Source: Microbacteriaceae bacterium (lineage in GTDB: Bacteria > Actinomycetota > Actinomycetes > Actinomycetales > Microbacteriaceae). Taken from it: 64,000 nucleotides of DNA. The stretch covers positions 310,001-374,000 of the forward strand of contig JAIYCT010000003.1 of assembly GCA_027487865.1 (NCBI GenBank), written 5' to 3'. Positions within the stretch are counted from its first letter, which is position 1. Each line of letters begins with the position of its first letter. The position numbers and the translations under genes were made by a program. The notes beneath the pieces are model-generated. The model made no database searches and was not told the DNA's origin. It saw only the letters and a program-made list of their open reading frames with translations. Shown here piece after piece: positions 54,132-62,639 of this stretch.

Positions 54132-56242
54132 TAACGACTGCGCTTTCTCTCCAGCGTGCGCTGCATCAACACATCTTGCATATCCAGCAGCTTTTCACCC
54201 AGGACATTGTGAGTCTCACGGGACCAGGCACCGTTGGCCTTTAGCTCCCAGACCGCGACCGTCTCACTCATTCCGAGATCAAGGATTTCGTAAAGCTGGC
54301 GAATCTGATCAGACTGAGTGATCTTGACCAATGCCTCAACTCGACGATCTAGATTGCGGTGCATCATGTCTGCGCTACCGATAAAGATGTCTGGGTCGCC
54401 TGCATTGTCGAAGGCAAAAATACGGCTGTGCTCAAGGTAGCGACCAAGCACCGAATGAACCTTGATGTGATCGGATAGCCCCGGCACTCCCGGACGCAGT
54501 GCACACATTCCACGAACTAAGACCTCAACCGTGACACCAGCCTTGGATGCGCGGTATAGCTCGTCGATAATCTGCTCATCAACCAAAGAGTTCATCTTTA
54601 GGCGAATGCGGCCCGCCTTGCCAGCTTGCTGGTGAGCAATCTCGCGTCGAATGCGCTCAGTTAGTCCCTGACGCACTCCATTTGGTGAAACCAAAAGACT
54701 GCTGTATTGCGGGGCTTGGGTGTGACCAGATAGCTGGTTGAACAGCTTTGTGAGGTCTTCACCAACCGATTGTCGACTGGTTAGCAACCCTAGGTCCTCA
54801 TAAAAACGAGCGGTCTTCGGGTTGTAGTTTCCGGTTCCGATGTGGCAGTAGCGACCAAGAGTGGATCCCTCCTGGCGAATAACCAAAGAGAGCTTGCAGT
54901 GAGTTTTTAGGCCCACAATTCCGTAAACCACGTGGACGCCTGCTGCTTCGAGCTTGCGAGCCCAAGCGATATTGTTCTGCTCATCGAATCTGGCCTTGAT
55001 TTCAACCAGAGCCAAGACCTGTTTGCCAGCTTCTGCCGCATCAATCAACGCGTCAACAATGGGTGAGTCACCGCTGGTGCGGTAAAGGGTCTGCTTGATA
55101 GCCAAGACCTGAGGATCGGCAGCAGCCTGTTCCAAAAATGCCTGGACGCTGGTGGCGAAAGTCTCATAGGGGTGGTGAACCAAGATTTCGCGCTCGCGAA
55201 TGGCCGCAAAGATATCTGCCGCTTCGTCTGGATCGGATTCCAAATAACGGTTGGTGGTGATTTGGTGTGGTTCAAAATGAAGCTCTGGCCTTTTCATAAA
55301 GGCGATAGCGCTCAGGCTCTTTAGATCCAATGGTTCAGCGAGGTGGTAGACATCGCTTGCCTCAACATCCAACTCGCGCTGCAAGAGGTTCAGCACCTGC
55401 TGGTCGATGTCCTCTGCAACTTCGAGTCTGACCGGAGGGCCAAAGCGTCGGCGCAACAACTCTTTCTCGAGCTGGATTAAAAGGTTTTCGCCCTCATCTT
55501 CGTCGACCTCAAGGTCTTCGTTTCTTGTCACGCGGAAGTTGTGGTGCTGAAGTACTTCCATGCCCGGGAAAAGCTCCGACAGGAATGCACCCATCACATC
55601 TTCGAGCGTTACGAAACGACTCGTTGAACCTGGCACCGGAACAAATCGAGGCAGTAGTGGCGGGACCTTGACACGGGCAAAGTGCTCCATCCGGTTAGTG
55701 GGGTTTCTAAGCACAACCGCCAGGTTTAGCGACAGACCAGAGATGTAGGGGAACGGGTGAGCAGGGTCAACCGCCAAAGGGGTTAGCACAGGAAAGACCT
55801 GCTCCTGGAAATACTGCTCGAGTCCGGCCCGCTCTTGCTGGTCAAGCGCTGACCAGTGCTCAATTTGAACTCCGTTTAGAGCAAGCTCAGGACCTAACTT
55901 GTCTCTAAAAAGAGCTGCGTGACGAGCCTGAAGGTCCTTGGTCTTGGCAGAAATTTGACTCAACACATCGCGAGGATCCAGCCCGGACGCGGAGTTCACG
56001 GCAATTCCAGTGGCGATTCTTCGCTTTAGCGATGCGACTCGAACCATAAAAAATTCATCAAGGTTTGATGCAAAAATGCTAAGAAAGTTGACACGCTCAA
56101 GAAGTGGAACCGACTCGTCTTCGGCTAGCTCCAGGACTCTGCGGTTGAAGTCCAGCCAGCTCAATTCGCGATCTAAAAATCTGTCCGCAGGCAAATCCGG
56201 TTGGGACTCTGGGAGAAAAATCGATGTGGTCTCTTCTGACAT
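54131..56242 (-). CDS. ppk: Polyphosphate kinase 1
   Basis: A 703-residue PPK1, which builds polyphosphate reversibly from ATP. The N-terminal domain begins [20 protein letters not shown]; the head follows; the C-terminal catalytic domains hold [40 protein letters not shown] and [20 protein letters not shown], in which the His of THCK and the one in HIGTGNYN belong to the phosphorylated site. GGSADM-like [18 protein letters not shown] also matches. It is coupled to mutT1 by a one-base overlap. phoU and senX3-regX3 are encoded a few kilobases away. Confidence 0.96.
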   Translation of the reverse strand: MSEETTSIFLPESQPDLPADRFLDRELSWLDFNRRVLELAEDESVPLLERVNFLSIFASNLDEFFMVRVASLKRRIATGIAVNSASGLDPRDVLSQISAKTKDLQARHAALFRDKLGPELALNGVQIEHWSALDQQERAGLEQYFQEQVFPVLTPLAVDPAHPFPYISGLSLNLAVVLRNPTNRMEHFARVKVPPLLPRFVPVPGSTSRFVTLEDVMGAFLSELFPGMEVLQHHNFRVTRNEDLEVDEDEGENLLIQLEKELLRRRFGPPVRLEVAEDIDQQVLNLLQRELDVEASDVYHLAEPLDLKSLSAIAFMKRPELHFEPHQITTNRYLESDPDEAADIFAAIREREILVHHPYETFATSVQAFLEQAAADPQVLAIKQTLYRTSGDSPIVDALIDAAEAGKQVLALVEIKARFDEQNNIAWARKLEAAGVHVVYGIVGLKTHCKLSLVIRQEGSTLGRYCHIGTGNYNPKTARFYEDLGLLTSRQSVGEDLTKLFNQLSGHTQAPQYSSLLVSPNGVRQGLTERIRREIAHQQAGKAGRIRLKMNSLVDEQIIDELYRASKAGVTVEVLVRGMCALRPGVPGLSDHIKVHSVLGRYLEHSRIFAFDNAGDPDIFIGSADMMHRNLDRRVEALVKITQSDQIRQLYEILDLGMSETVAVWELKANGAWSRETHNVLGEKLLDMQDVLMQRTLERKRSR

Positions 56243-56281
56243 GTTCTCTATCTTGGCAGTTCTGGGTTAGCGGGAGGTTAA

Positions 56282-56944
56282 TTATTCGCTCGCGTTACCC
56301 TTTGGATCGAGACGGTAACCGACGTTTCTAACCGTTCCAATTAGCGATTCCGATTCCCCGAGTTTTGCCCTGAGTCTTCTGACGTGGACATCCACAGTCC
56401 TTGTGCCACCAAAGTAGTCGTAACCCCAGACTTCGCTGAGTAGCTGCTCTCTGGTGAACACTCGGTTTGGGTTTTCGTTTAGGTAACGCAACAGTTCAAA
56501 CTCTTTGAAGGTTAGATCCAGGGTGCGACCTGAGATCTTTGCGGTGTAGCTGGAATCGTCGATGTTTAGGCCCGAGTCAATCTCGGACTGCTCATTGATC
56601 TTTTGACTCAGGGTAGATGCGAGTCGAATTCGAACATCGACCTCACCCAAGGATGCGGAATCAAAGATAAAGTCCGTCAGCCCCCAGTCGGCATTCACGG
56701 CAGCCAGCGAGGCCTCAGTAACCACAAGCACAATGGGCTTAGACCAGTTAGCTGCCAGCAGGATGCGCGCCATAGCCTTGGCATTTGCTAAATCTGTCCG
56801 GCAATCCAAAAGGGTGATGTCGTGTCTAGGCGCAGAAACCAATTGCGATGCATCAAAACCGATTTGTACTACCTGGTGACCAAGGATTTCGAGCTGTGGA
56901 AGTGGGTTTTCGCGCGCGGGGCTGATTGCCAAAACAACAGCCAT
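56282..56944 (-). CDS. glnR: GlnR-type orphan OmpR-family regulator
   Basis: A 220-residue regulator. The N-terminal receiver-like part has TLLDCRTDLANAKAM and VNADWGLTDFIF, which match the GlnR family and not phospho-signalling receivers; the acidic pocket residues and the Lys typical of phosphorylated receivers are not seen. The C-terminal winged helix has DLTFKEFELLRYL and GGTRTVDVHVRRLRAKLGES. GlnR controls nitrogen assimilation without a sensor kinase. ATG 56944 follows GAAGGG and a TATCAT -10. The frame open upstream of it has no such signals. It is upstream of ppk on the same strand (39 bases). Confidence 0.85.
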   Translation of the reverse strand: MAVVLAISPARENPLPQLEILGHQVVQIGFDASQLVSAPRHDITLLDCRTDLANAKAMARILLAANWSKPIVLVVTEASLAAVNADWGLTDFIFDSASLGEVDVRIRLASTLSQKINEQSEIDSGLNIDDSSYTAKISGRTLDLTFKEFELLRYLNENPNRVFTREQLLSEVWGYDYFGGTRTVDVHVRRLRAKLGESESLIGTVRNVGYRLDPKGNASE

Positions 56945-56997
56945 CGGCCCACCCTTCGCTTTGCAAAATGATACCGAGGATTCGCACCCCACACAGC

Positions 56998-57009
56998 TAG
57001 AGTTCTTGT
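56998..57009 (+). promoter_or_regulatory. Leaderless-type -10 box of the 84-residue membrane protein
   Basis: TAGAGT (56998-57003) precedes GTG 57010 by six bases. No ribosome site is present. Confidence 0.45.
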
Positions 57010-57264
57010 GTGACTAAGCAGTGGCTGCAGATAATCCTGATCTGGATCGGTGTATTGGCAGCTTCGCTATATGCGATGACAATCCCAGAGCTGGATTTTC
57101 GGTTTCTTCTCTTCTCCGCTATTGCTGCCGCAGCTATCGCGCTGGTGAGCATCGAACACCTAATTTCCTCCAGGGCCAAAGACACCGTGAGGCAGCAGGT
57201 TTACGTATCTGCCGGCACGATTGTGATTTTGGGAACCATGACGCTTCTGTCTTTGCTGAGTTAG
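57010..57264 (+). CDS. Small two-helix membrane protein, unknown function
   Basis: An 84-residue protein with two hydrophobic helices at the start (about 6-24 and 29-47) and a third near the C-terminus (about 66-84), joined by a charged loop with ISSRAKDTVRQQV. I do not recognise it. GTG 57010 has the leaderless spacing. The TAG stop is part of the next gene's -10-like box. It is the first of a run of four small genes divergent from glnR. Confidence 0.55.
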   Translation: MTKQWLQIILIWIGVLAASLYAMTIPELDFRFLLFSAIAAAAIALVSIEHLISSRAKDTVRQQVYVSAGTIVILGTMTLLSLLS

Positions 57265-57273
57265 ACTTATCTC
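57262..57273 (+). promoter_or_regulatory. -10-like box formed partly by the preceding stop codon
   Basis: TAGACT (57262-57267) begins with the TAG stop of the 84-residue gene and stands six bases before ATG 57274. Confidence 0.45.
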
Positions 57274-57384
57274 ATGCTTTTGGCCATAGAAATTTTCTTT
57301 ACCGGACTGTTGGTGCTGGCATCCTTGGCGATTGCCGGAGTCTCAGCTCTCGTTCTTTTCAAGCTATTCAAGGGGCAGCGCTAA
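57274..57384 (+). CDS. 36-residue single-pass membrane protein
   Basis: The frame ATG 57274 to TAA 57384 encodes 36 residues: MLLAIEIFFTGLLVLASLAI, then a Gly and a hydrophobic run ending in a short basic tail FKLFKGQR. This is a typical membrane miniprotein with cytoplasmic positive tail. Evidence for coding is the box with six-base spacing, the exact fit between neighbours and the one-base gap to the nitrobindin start. No family is recognised. Confidence 0.5.
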   Translation: MLLAIEIFFTGLLVLASLAIAGVSALVLFKLFKGQR

Positions 57385-57385
57385 T

Positions 57386-57976
57386 TTGTTCGTCATCCCC
57401 GATGACCTTCCGATTGAGCTAACCCCGTTCACTTTCCTGCTGGGTAGCTGGCGCGGCACTGGCGTAATTAGTTACCCAATTGGTGACGAACCCGCAAAAG
57501 AAATTGAATTCAGCCAAACCCTAAGTTTTATCCCGATTGGTTCACGTTTGGAGTTTCGCTCTGACGTCACGGACCTTGCCGGCAACCCAATTTCTCACGA
57601 GCGTGGCTTTTGGTCACTGTCAAGGCCTGCCTCCAGTTCAGATTCCGGACCGGGTCTGCTACCAGGCGATGGCAGCCCGCTACTTACGGTCCGCGAGGAC
57701 CTAGAACTGTGGCGTAACTCCAATGGCGGATTCGACATCGAAGCCCTAATCATTCAGCCATCTCAGGTGGCGGAGCTTTACTTCGGTCACATCAAAGGCG
57801 CTCGCGTCGATATTGCAACCGATGCGGTTTTGCGATCGCCAAATGCCAAGGACTATGCCGCGGGACAGCGAATGTTTGGGCTGGTTGAAGGGGCACTACT
57901 TTGGGCTTGGGATATGGCTGCCCACGGCCAGCCGCTAAAGTCCCATGCTTCAGCGCGACTTGAGCGCCATGACTAA
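57386..57976 (+). CDS. Nitrobindin-like haem protein (FABP-like, DUF1794)
   Basis: A 196-residue ten-strand barrel protein of the nitrobindin family (Rv0813c-like), a haem protein that can isomerise peroxynitrite to nitrate. The family motif GxWxGxG is in FLLGSWRGTGVISYP near the N-terminus, and the proximal haem His lies near the C-terminus in PLKSHASARLERHD. TTG 57386 is the first start after the small upstream gene; a longer frame begins at 57332 inside it. Neighbours (glnR, ygfZ, phoU) match mycobacterial order. A 14-residue Ser/Gly/Pro insert lies around residues 72-86. Confidence 0.82.
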   Translation: MFVIPDDLPIELTPFTFLLGSWRGTGVISYPIGDEPAKEIEFSQTLSFIPIGSRLEFRSDVTDLAGNPISHERGFWSLSRPASSSDSGPGLLPGDGSPLLTVREDLELWRNSNGGFDIEALIIQPSQVAELYFGHIKGARVDIATDAVLRSPNAKDYAAGQRMFGLVEGALLWAWDMAAHGQPLKSHASARLERHD

Positions 57977-58931
57977 GCACTTTGGGAATCCGCTTAACGA
58001 GCAGCGCCTTCTTATTGCGGGCAAGGCGGTTATCAAGCGCGTAGACCAACAGGTGCTCTCGCTAACCGGCGAGGATGCACTGAGCTGGCTGCACTCTCTA
58101 ACCTCGCAAAACATCAAGAATCTAAAACCTGGCGAATCAACCGAGACTTTGTTGCTAAGCCCAAATGGTCACATCGAACACCAGATCAAGGTCGTAGCTT
58201 TTGAGGCCGGGCTGTATTTGATCGTGAATGTGGAAAGGGCACAGAAACTGGTTCAGTGGCTGAACCAAATGCGCTTTCGCTCCAAGGTCGTTGTTTCAGA
58301 AAGCAATCTAGTTGTTTGGGGCTGCTTTGCAGATCTTGGATTGAGCGAGCTAGTTTGGGTAGATGGATTCGATAGCGAACCAAAGGGTTCGGTTCGATAC
58401 TCGCTTGAGGTGGAGAGCTTCCCGTATCGGGAGTATTTGCTAGCCCCCGAGGTCGTGCCTGAATTTGAAGAGGCCGGGCTCTTTGCTTTTGAGGCGCTTC
58501 GCATCGCTGCCGGTAGGCCAGAGATTACCGATGTTGATGAGCGATCGCTACCGCACGAGTTTGACTGGTTGGCACCTGCTGTGCACCTGAGTAAAGGTTG
58601 CTACCGAGGGCAGGAGACGGTTGCAAAGGTTCACAACCTAGGTCACCCTCCGCGTCGCTTGGTGGTGTTGAACCTGGAGGTTGGAGACACGCTCGCCAAT
58701 CCAGGTGAAGAGATTTTCTATCAGGGCAAGTTAGTGGGCAAAGTCTTAGCTGGCGGGCTGCACTATGAATCCGGCTCTTTAGCCCTTGGCCTGGTAAATC
58801 GAAACACTCCCTATTTGGATCTTGAGGTTTGCAATATGACCGCGTCGCAGCGGGTGCTGGTGCCGGCCGATGCCGGCAAAGCAGCCAACCTGCCTCGCCC
58901 AAGCGCCTTCAAGCTCAGCGGTAAGAAGTGA
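57969..58931 (+). CDS. ygfZ: YgfZ/GcvT-type folate-binding protein
   Basis: A tetrahydrofolate-dependent protein that helps assemble or repair iron-sulfur clusters. The signature KGCYRGQETVAKVHNLG contains the conserved Cys, and RVDQQVLSLTGEDALSWLHS near the N-terminus and LLSPNGHIEHQIKVV match GcvT-like proteins. Start ATG 57969 gives 320 residues; ATG 57945 in the same frame would add eight and overlap nitrobindin more. The stop overlaps the FUSC gene (GTGA). Confidence 0.9.
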   Translation: MTKHFGNPLNEQRLLIAGKAVIKRVDQQVLSLTGEDALSWLHSLTSQNIKNLKPGESTETLLLSPNGHIEHQIKVVAFEAGLYLIVNVERAQKLVQWLNQMRFRSKVVVSESNLVVWGCFADLGLSELVWVDGFDSEPKGSVRYSLEVESFPYREYLLAPEVVPEFEEAGLFAFEALRIAAGRPEITDVDERSLPHEFDWLAPAVHLSKGCYRGQETVAKVHNLGHPPRRLVVLNLEVGDTLANPGEEIFYQGKLVGKVLAGGLHYESGSLALGLVNRNTPYLDLEVCNMTASQRVLVPADAGKAANLPRPSAFKLSGKK

Positions 58932-59989
58932 CCGGGTTTATCTCCAAAGCCCTATCGCGCGTTAGAGACTCGCTTTGGCAAATCATGCAGTTGGTGCTGG
59001 CCTCTTCGGTGGCATACCTGATTGCCAGGTTTGGCCTTGGTCACCCAGTTCCACTTTTGGCCGTGACGGTTGCCATCTCATCACTTGGATTTGCTCGCGA
59101 CACCAGACCAGGGCGAGTTGCCACAACGGCGCTCGCGATGGTCATGGGAGTAGTTCTTAGCGAATCGAGCTTGGCGTTATTTGGTTCCGGAGCACTGCAG
59201 CTCACCGTGGTGATCCTGTTAGCCCTGCTGTTGGCGAGATTGATATCCCCAAACCCCGCATTTGCCCTGACGGTTGCGATTCAGGCGGTATTGGTTCAGC
59301 TCTTGGAAGCTCCAACCGGTGGAGATTTTGCAAGGGTGATAGACGGCCTTATTGGCGGCTTAGTTGCACTTGCCTTTACGGCCTTGGTGCCAAGAAACCC
59401 AATTCGCTTGGCTAGAGCGGACTCTCGATTGCTGTTTGCAACCGTCAAGGAAACTCTGGCCAAACTTCGTGAGGTATTACTGACAACTGACAAGCTAACC
59501 GCCGATATTGCGCTTGAAAACATTCGTCAAACCCAGCCACTGATTGACAACTGGCGAAGCTCGCTCGAATCGGCAGCAGCGATTGCCAGAGTCTCTCCTT
59601 TTTACCGATGGGCTCAAAAAGAGATTGCTGACCAGAGAGTGCTTTTTGCCGGGCTTGATTTGGCAACCAGAAACCTTCGAGTAATCACAAGGCGAATTGA
59701 CTATTTACTTGAGGATCAAAAACCCAGACCGGAACTTGCTGCTGTCATTGCAAAAACTTTGATTGCGGTTGACCTTTTGGAGCAGAGCCTGGACGACTTC
59801 TCGCTGCGCGCGAAGTCGCAAAAGTATCTATCGAAGCTGATTCGAGCGCTTGACCCAAAGACAATTGGCGATGCGGGCCTGAGCGACCTAGTTGTTTTTA
59901 TGCAAATCAGGCCAATGGTTGTGGATTTAGCAATTGCCGCAGGTGTTGAAGCCGAGCAGGCTCGAAAGCTACTACCGAAGGTTGACTAA
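58928..59989 (+). CDS. FUSC/aromatic acid exporter-like membrane protein
   Basis: A 353-residue protein. The first half has about six closely spaced membrane helices ([52 protein letters not shown]) typical of FUSC, and the second half is a soluble helical region with many Arg and Leu. The family exports aromatic or organic acids. GTG 58928 overlaps the ygfZ stop. Its TAA stop is part of the -10-like box of gpmA. Confidence 0.8.
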   Translation: MTGFISKALSRVRDSLWQIMQLVLASSVAYLIARFGLGHPVPLLAVTVAISSLGFARDTRPGRVATTALAMVMGVVLSESSLALFGSGALQLTVVILLALLLARLISPNPAFALTVAIQAVLVQLLEAPTGGDFARVIDGLIGGLVALAFTALVPRNPIRLARADSRLLFATVKETLAKLREVLLTTDKLTADIALENIRQTQPLIDNWRSSLESAAAIARVSPFYRWAQKEIADQRVLFAGLDLATRNLRVITRRIDYLLEDQKPRPELAAVIAKTLIAVDLLEQSLDDFSLRAKSQKYLSKLIRALDPKTIGDAGLSDLVVFMQIRPMVVDLAIAAGVEAEQARKLLPKVD

Positions 59990-59999
59990 ACTTGAGGGT
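59987..59999 (+). promoter_or_regulatory. -10-like box of gpmA formed partly by the FUSC stop codon
   Basis: TAAACT (59987-59992) begins with the TAA stop of the FUSC gene and is seven bases before ATG 60000. GAGGG in the spacer is too close to the ATG to be a normal ribosome site. Confidence 0.45.
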
Positions 60000-60746
60000 A
60001 TGACTCACAACCTAATCTTGCTTCGTCACGGCAACAGCGTTTGGAACCAGAAAAACCTTTTCACCGGATGGGTGGATGTTGACCTAAGCGACCAGGGTCG
60101 TAACGAGGCAAAACGTGCCGGAGAGTTATTGGGCGAGTCGGGACTCGCCCCAGATGTGCTTTACACCTCACTGCTCAAGCGTGCGATCAACACCGCACAC
60201 ATCGCACTTGACCAAATTGACCGCAACTGGATTCCAACTCTGCGCAACTGGCGCCTAAACGAGCGTCACTATGGCGCACTGCAGGGCTTGGATAAGGCAG
60301 AGACCTTGGAAAAATATGGAGCTGACCTGTTCCAGACTTGGCGCAGAAGCTTTGACGTTCCACCTCCACCAATCGCTGATGACAATGAGTTCTCTCAGGT
60401 TGGCGATGCAAGATACGCAGATCTAGGCGATGGCATTCCTCGCACCGAGTGTCTAAAGGACGTGCTAATTCGAATGACCCCTCACTGGGAGTCGGATATT
60501 TCGGTCTCCCTCAAAGCTGGAAAGACAGTCTTGGTTACCGCCCACGGCAACTCACTGCGCGCATTGGTGAAGCACCTTGATGGCGTGAGCGACGAGGACA
60601 TTGCAGAGCTAAATATTCCAACCGGTATTCCGCTTTTGTACAAGCTGGATGAAAACCTAAAGCCGCTTGTTCGTGGCGGAGAATACCTAGACCCTGAGGC
60701 AGCGGCAGCCGGAGCTGCAGCCGTTGCTAACCAGGGTAAGAAGTAA
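60000..60746 (+). CDS. gpmA: 2,3-bisphosphoglycerate-dependent phosphoglycerate mutase
   Basis: Interconverts 3- and 2-phosphoglycerate in glycolysis. The 248-residue enzyme begins [20 protein letters not shown] with the phosphorylated His in RHG, then [22 protein letters not shown] and [30 protein letters not shown] carries the second His. The ATG at 60000 is chosen for the conserved N-terminus; the open frame before it overlaps the FUSC gene. In mycobacteria gpm1 lies next to senX3-regX3, the same order as here. Confidence 0.96.
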   Translation: MTHNLILLRHGNSVWNQKNLFTGWVDVDLSDQGRNEAKRAGELLGESGLAPDVLYTSLLKRAINTAHIALDQIDRNWIPTLRNWRLNERHYGALQGLDKAETLEKYGADLFQTWRRSFDVPPPPIADDNEFSQVGDARYADLGDGIPRTECLKDVLIRMTPHWESDISVSLKAGKTVLVTAHGNSLRALVKHLDGVSDEDIAELNIPTGIPLLYKLDENLKPLVRGGEYLDPEAAAAGAAAVANQGKK

Positions 60747-60751
60747 AAAAC

Positions 60752-61396
60752 TTAGTCGTGCCACTCGCCGGTCTGCAGGAAGCTGACCTTTGAGGAAATG
60801 TCCACGACGTGGTCTGCGAATCTCTCGAAGTAGCGAGAAGCCAATGTCACGTCAACGGTGTACATCGCGTTCTCTTTCCACTCTGGGTTGAGAACCACAT
60901 CAAAGACCTTGCGGTGTAGGCGGTCAACCGCCTCGTCACGAGCCTGGATCTCGCGAACCAGGTCCAAATCGGTGTTCTGCAGCAGCGTGATTGCTTTTCC
61001 GACAAGCTCAAGGTCAATACGTGCCAGGTCCTCAAAGGTCTGGCGCAGTGAGGTTGGGATTGCGCTGCCTGGATAGCGGTAGCGGGCAATCGCTGCAATG
61101 TGCGAGGAAAGCGAACCCATGCGCTCCAAGGATGCCGACATGCGAAGTGCTGAAACAAGAATTCTTAGGTCGCGAGCAACCGGGCTCTGGGTCGATAAAA
61201 CCTTGATTACGAGCTCGTCAAGGTCAAGGGCTTTGGTCTCGTTGGTTCCAGCTAGGGCGAGCGCCTCATCTGCCAGGGTCACATCGGAGTTCAAGAACGC
61301 TCGCGACGCTTTGTCCATGATTGACTGCGCGTTTTCCGCAAGACCGATTAGTCGAGACTGGACATCTGCCAATTCATTTTGAAAAATACCGTGCAT
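60752..61396 (-). CDS. phoU: Phosphate transport regulator PhoU
   Basis: A 214-residue protein of two PhoU repeats: an N-terminal half from FQNELADVQSRLIGLAENAQ to RMGSLSSHIAAIARYRYPG and a C-terminal half from LVGKAITLLQ to RYFERFADHVVDISSKVSFL, both with the conserved ExxxDxLHRK-type or ERxADHxxDI motifs. It couples phosphate status to the SenX3 kinase, and it lies directly opposite senX3. No pst transporter gene is in the window. The 178 bases to senX3 hold divergent promoters. Confidence 0.95.
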   Translation of the reverse strand: MHGIFQNELADVQSRLIGLAENAQSIMDKASRAFLNSDVTLADEALALAGTNETKALDLDELVIKVLSTQSPVARDLRILVSALRMSASLERMGSLSSHIAAIARYRYPGSAIPTSLRQTFEDLARIDLELVGKAITLLQNTDLDLVREIQARDEAVDRLHRKVFDVVLNPEWKENAMYTVDVTLASRYFERFADHVVDISSKVSFLQTGEWHD

Positions 61397-61574
61397 CTTG
61401 ATACCTCGAAATCTGTGTAGGGTCGAAGCCTTTCAACTCCGAGCTAATTCAAGGTTAATTCCTAACCAACCAAAAGCAAACTTGCCGAGCCAAAGCAATT
61501 AGTTCTCATAGTCTTACGTTTGGAAGAAACTGTTAACCTAGTAAACATCTAGCGATGTAGAGAGCGGGTGGCCC
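61397..61574. promoter_or_regulatory. Divergent phoU/senX3 promoter region with possible RegX3 sites
   Basis: Two GTTAA-containing elements are visible: the inverted repeat GGTTA-N5-TAACC (61453-61467) and TGTTAACCTAGTAAAC (61531-61546). They resemble the GTTNACC-type pho boxes bound by PhoP/RegX3 in actinobacteria. A ribosome-site-like GAGAGCGGGTGG lies before senX3. Assignment to RegX3 is inference from position. Confidence 0.4.
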
Positions 61575-62639
61575 ATGGGGTTCCTAGCATCTCGTCGCGC
61601 TCAAAAAGAAGAAGAGAACAGAGACTTCGACGCGTTCCAGAGTATCGCCGCTCAGGTCGTGGATGTTATGGCAACCGCGGGAGTGGTACTGGATCTAAAC
61701 AACTCGGTTCTCAGAGCATCTCCAGGTGCCATCCAGTTAGGTCTAGTACAAAACCGCCGGCTAATCCACTCAACTTTGGTCAAGTTAGTTGAGAAGGCAA
61801 AAAAGACTTCCGGCGCTGTCCAGCAAGAACTGCTCCTAGAAACCGGTCTTCGTCGCGACAAGGTTTGGGTTGAGGCAAGAGCCGCGCAGTTCGGTGGCGA
61901 ATACGTAATGCTTTTGGTCGATGACCGCACCGAATCCAAGCAGCTAGAGGACACCAGGCGCGACTTTGTGGCAAACGTATCCCACGAGCTAAAAACTCCA
62001 ATTGGTGCAATTGGATTGTTGGCGGAGGCGATTCAGGGTGCTACCGACGACTCCGAGATGGTCAAAAAGTTTGCCGAGTCGATGCAAAAAGAGAGCCAGC
62101 GCCTTGCGAATTTGGTGCAGGAGCTGATCCAGCTATCCAAGGTGCAGGGTGCCAGAGTTGGCGAGAATTCAACCGAGGTTGATTTAGCTGGAGTCATCAC
62201 AGATGCCGTGGACAGAAACCTCTTGATCGCAGAACAGCGCAATATCCGAGTTATGTCATCTGCAGAGTCGGGCACAGTGGTCATGGGCGACTACGAAATG
62301 CTGGTCACCGCGGTGAGAAACCTGATTGAAAACGCAATTGTTTACTCAAACCCGGCCAGCCAAGTTGGAATCGGGCTCAAGGTCGTTGACGGTGTCGCCG
62401 AAATCGCGGTTACCGATTCAGGCTTAGGTATTTCCGAGAGCGACCAGAAGCGAATCTTTGAGCGCTTCTATCGCGTGGACCCATCGCGTTCTCGCGAGAC
62501 CGGTGGAACCGGCCTTGGGCTTTCAATCGTCAAGCACGTCGCTGCTAACCACGGTGGCGAGATCAGGCTGTTTTCCCAACCCGGCGTTGGATCAACTTTC
62601 ACCCTTCGACTTCCAATTGACACCCAGGAGATGCCATGA
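61575..62639 (+). CDS. senX3: Sensor histidine kinase SenX3, apparently without membrane segments
   Basis: A 354-residue kinase for phosphate limitation. A PAS-like domain (about 25-130) precedes the phosphoacceptor NVSHELKTPIGAIGLLAEAI; the ATPase has NLIENAIVYSNPA, DSGLGISESDQKRIFERFYR and GGTGLGLSIVKHV. Mycobacterial SenX3 has two membrane helices at the N-terminus, but here the protein starts MGFLASRRAQKEEENRDFDA, with no hydrophobic segment and no earlier in-frame start before it. It may be cytosolic, or membrane-bound through PhoU and the phosphate transporter. It is coupled to regX3 by an ATGA overlap. Confidence 0.92.
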   Translation: MGFLASRRAQKEEENRDFDAFQSIAAQVVDVMATAGVVLDLNNSVLRASPGAIQLGLVQNRRLIHSTLVKLVEKAKKTSGAVQQELLLETGLRRDKVWVEARAAQFGGEYVMLLVDDRTESKQLEDTRRDFVANVSHELKTPIGAIGLLAEAIQGATDDSEMVKKFAESMQKESQRLANLVQELIQLSKVQGARVGENSTEVDLAGVITDAVDRNLLIAEQRNIRVMSSAESGTVVMGDYEMLVTAVRNLIENAIVYSNPASQVGIGLKVVDGVAEIAVTDSGLGISESDQKRIFERFYRVDPSRSRETGGTGLGLSIVKHVAANHGGEIRLFSQPGVGSTFTLRLPIDTQEMP

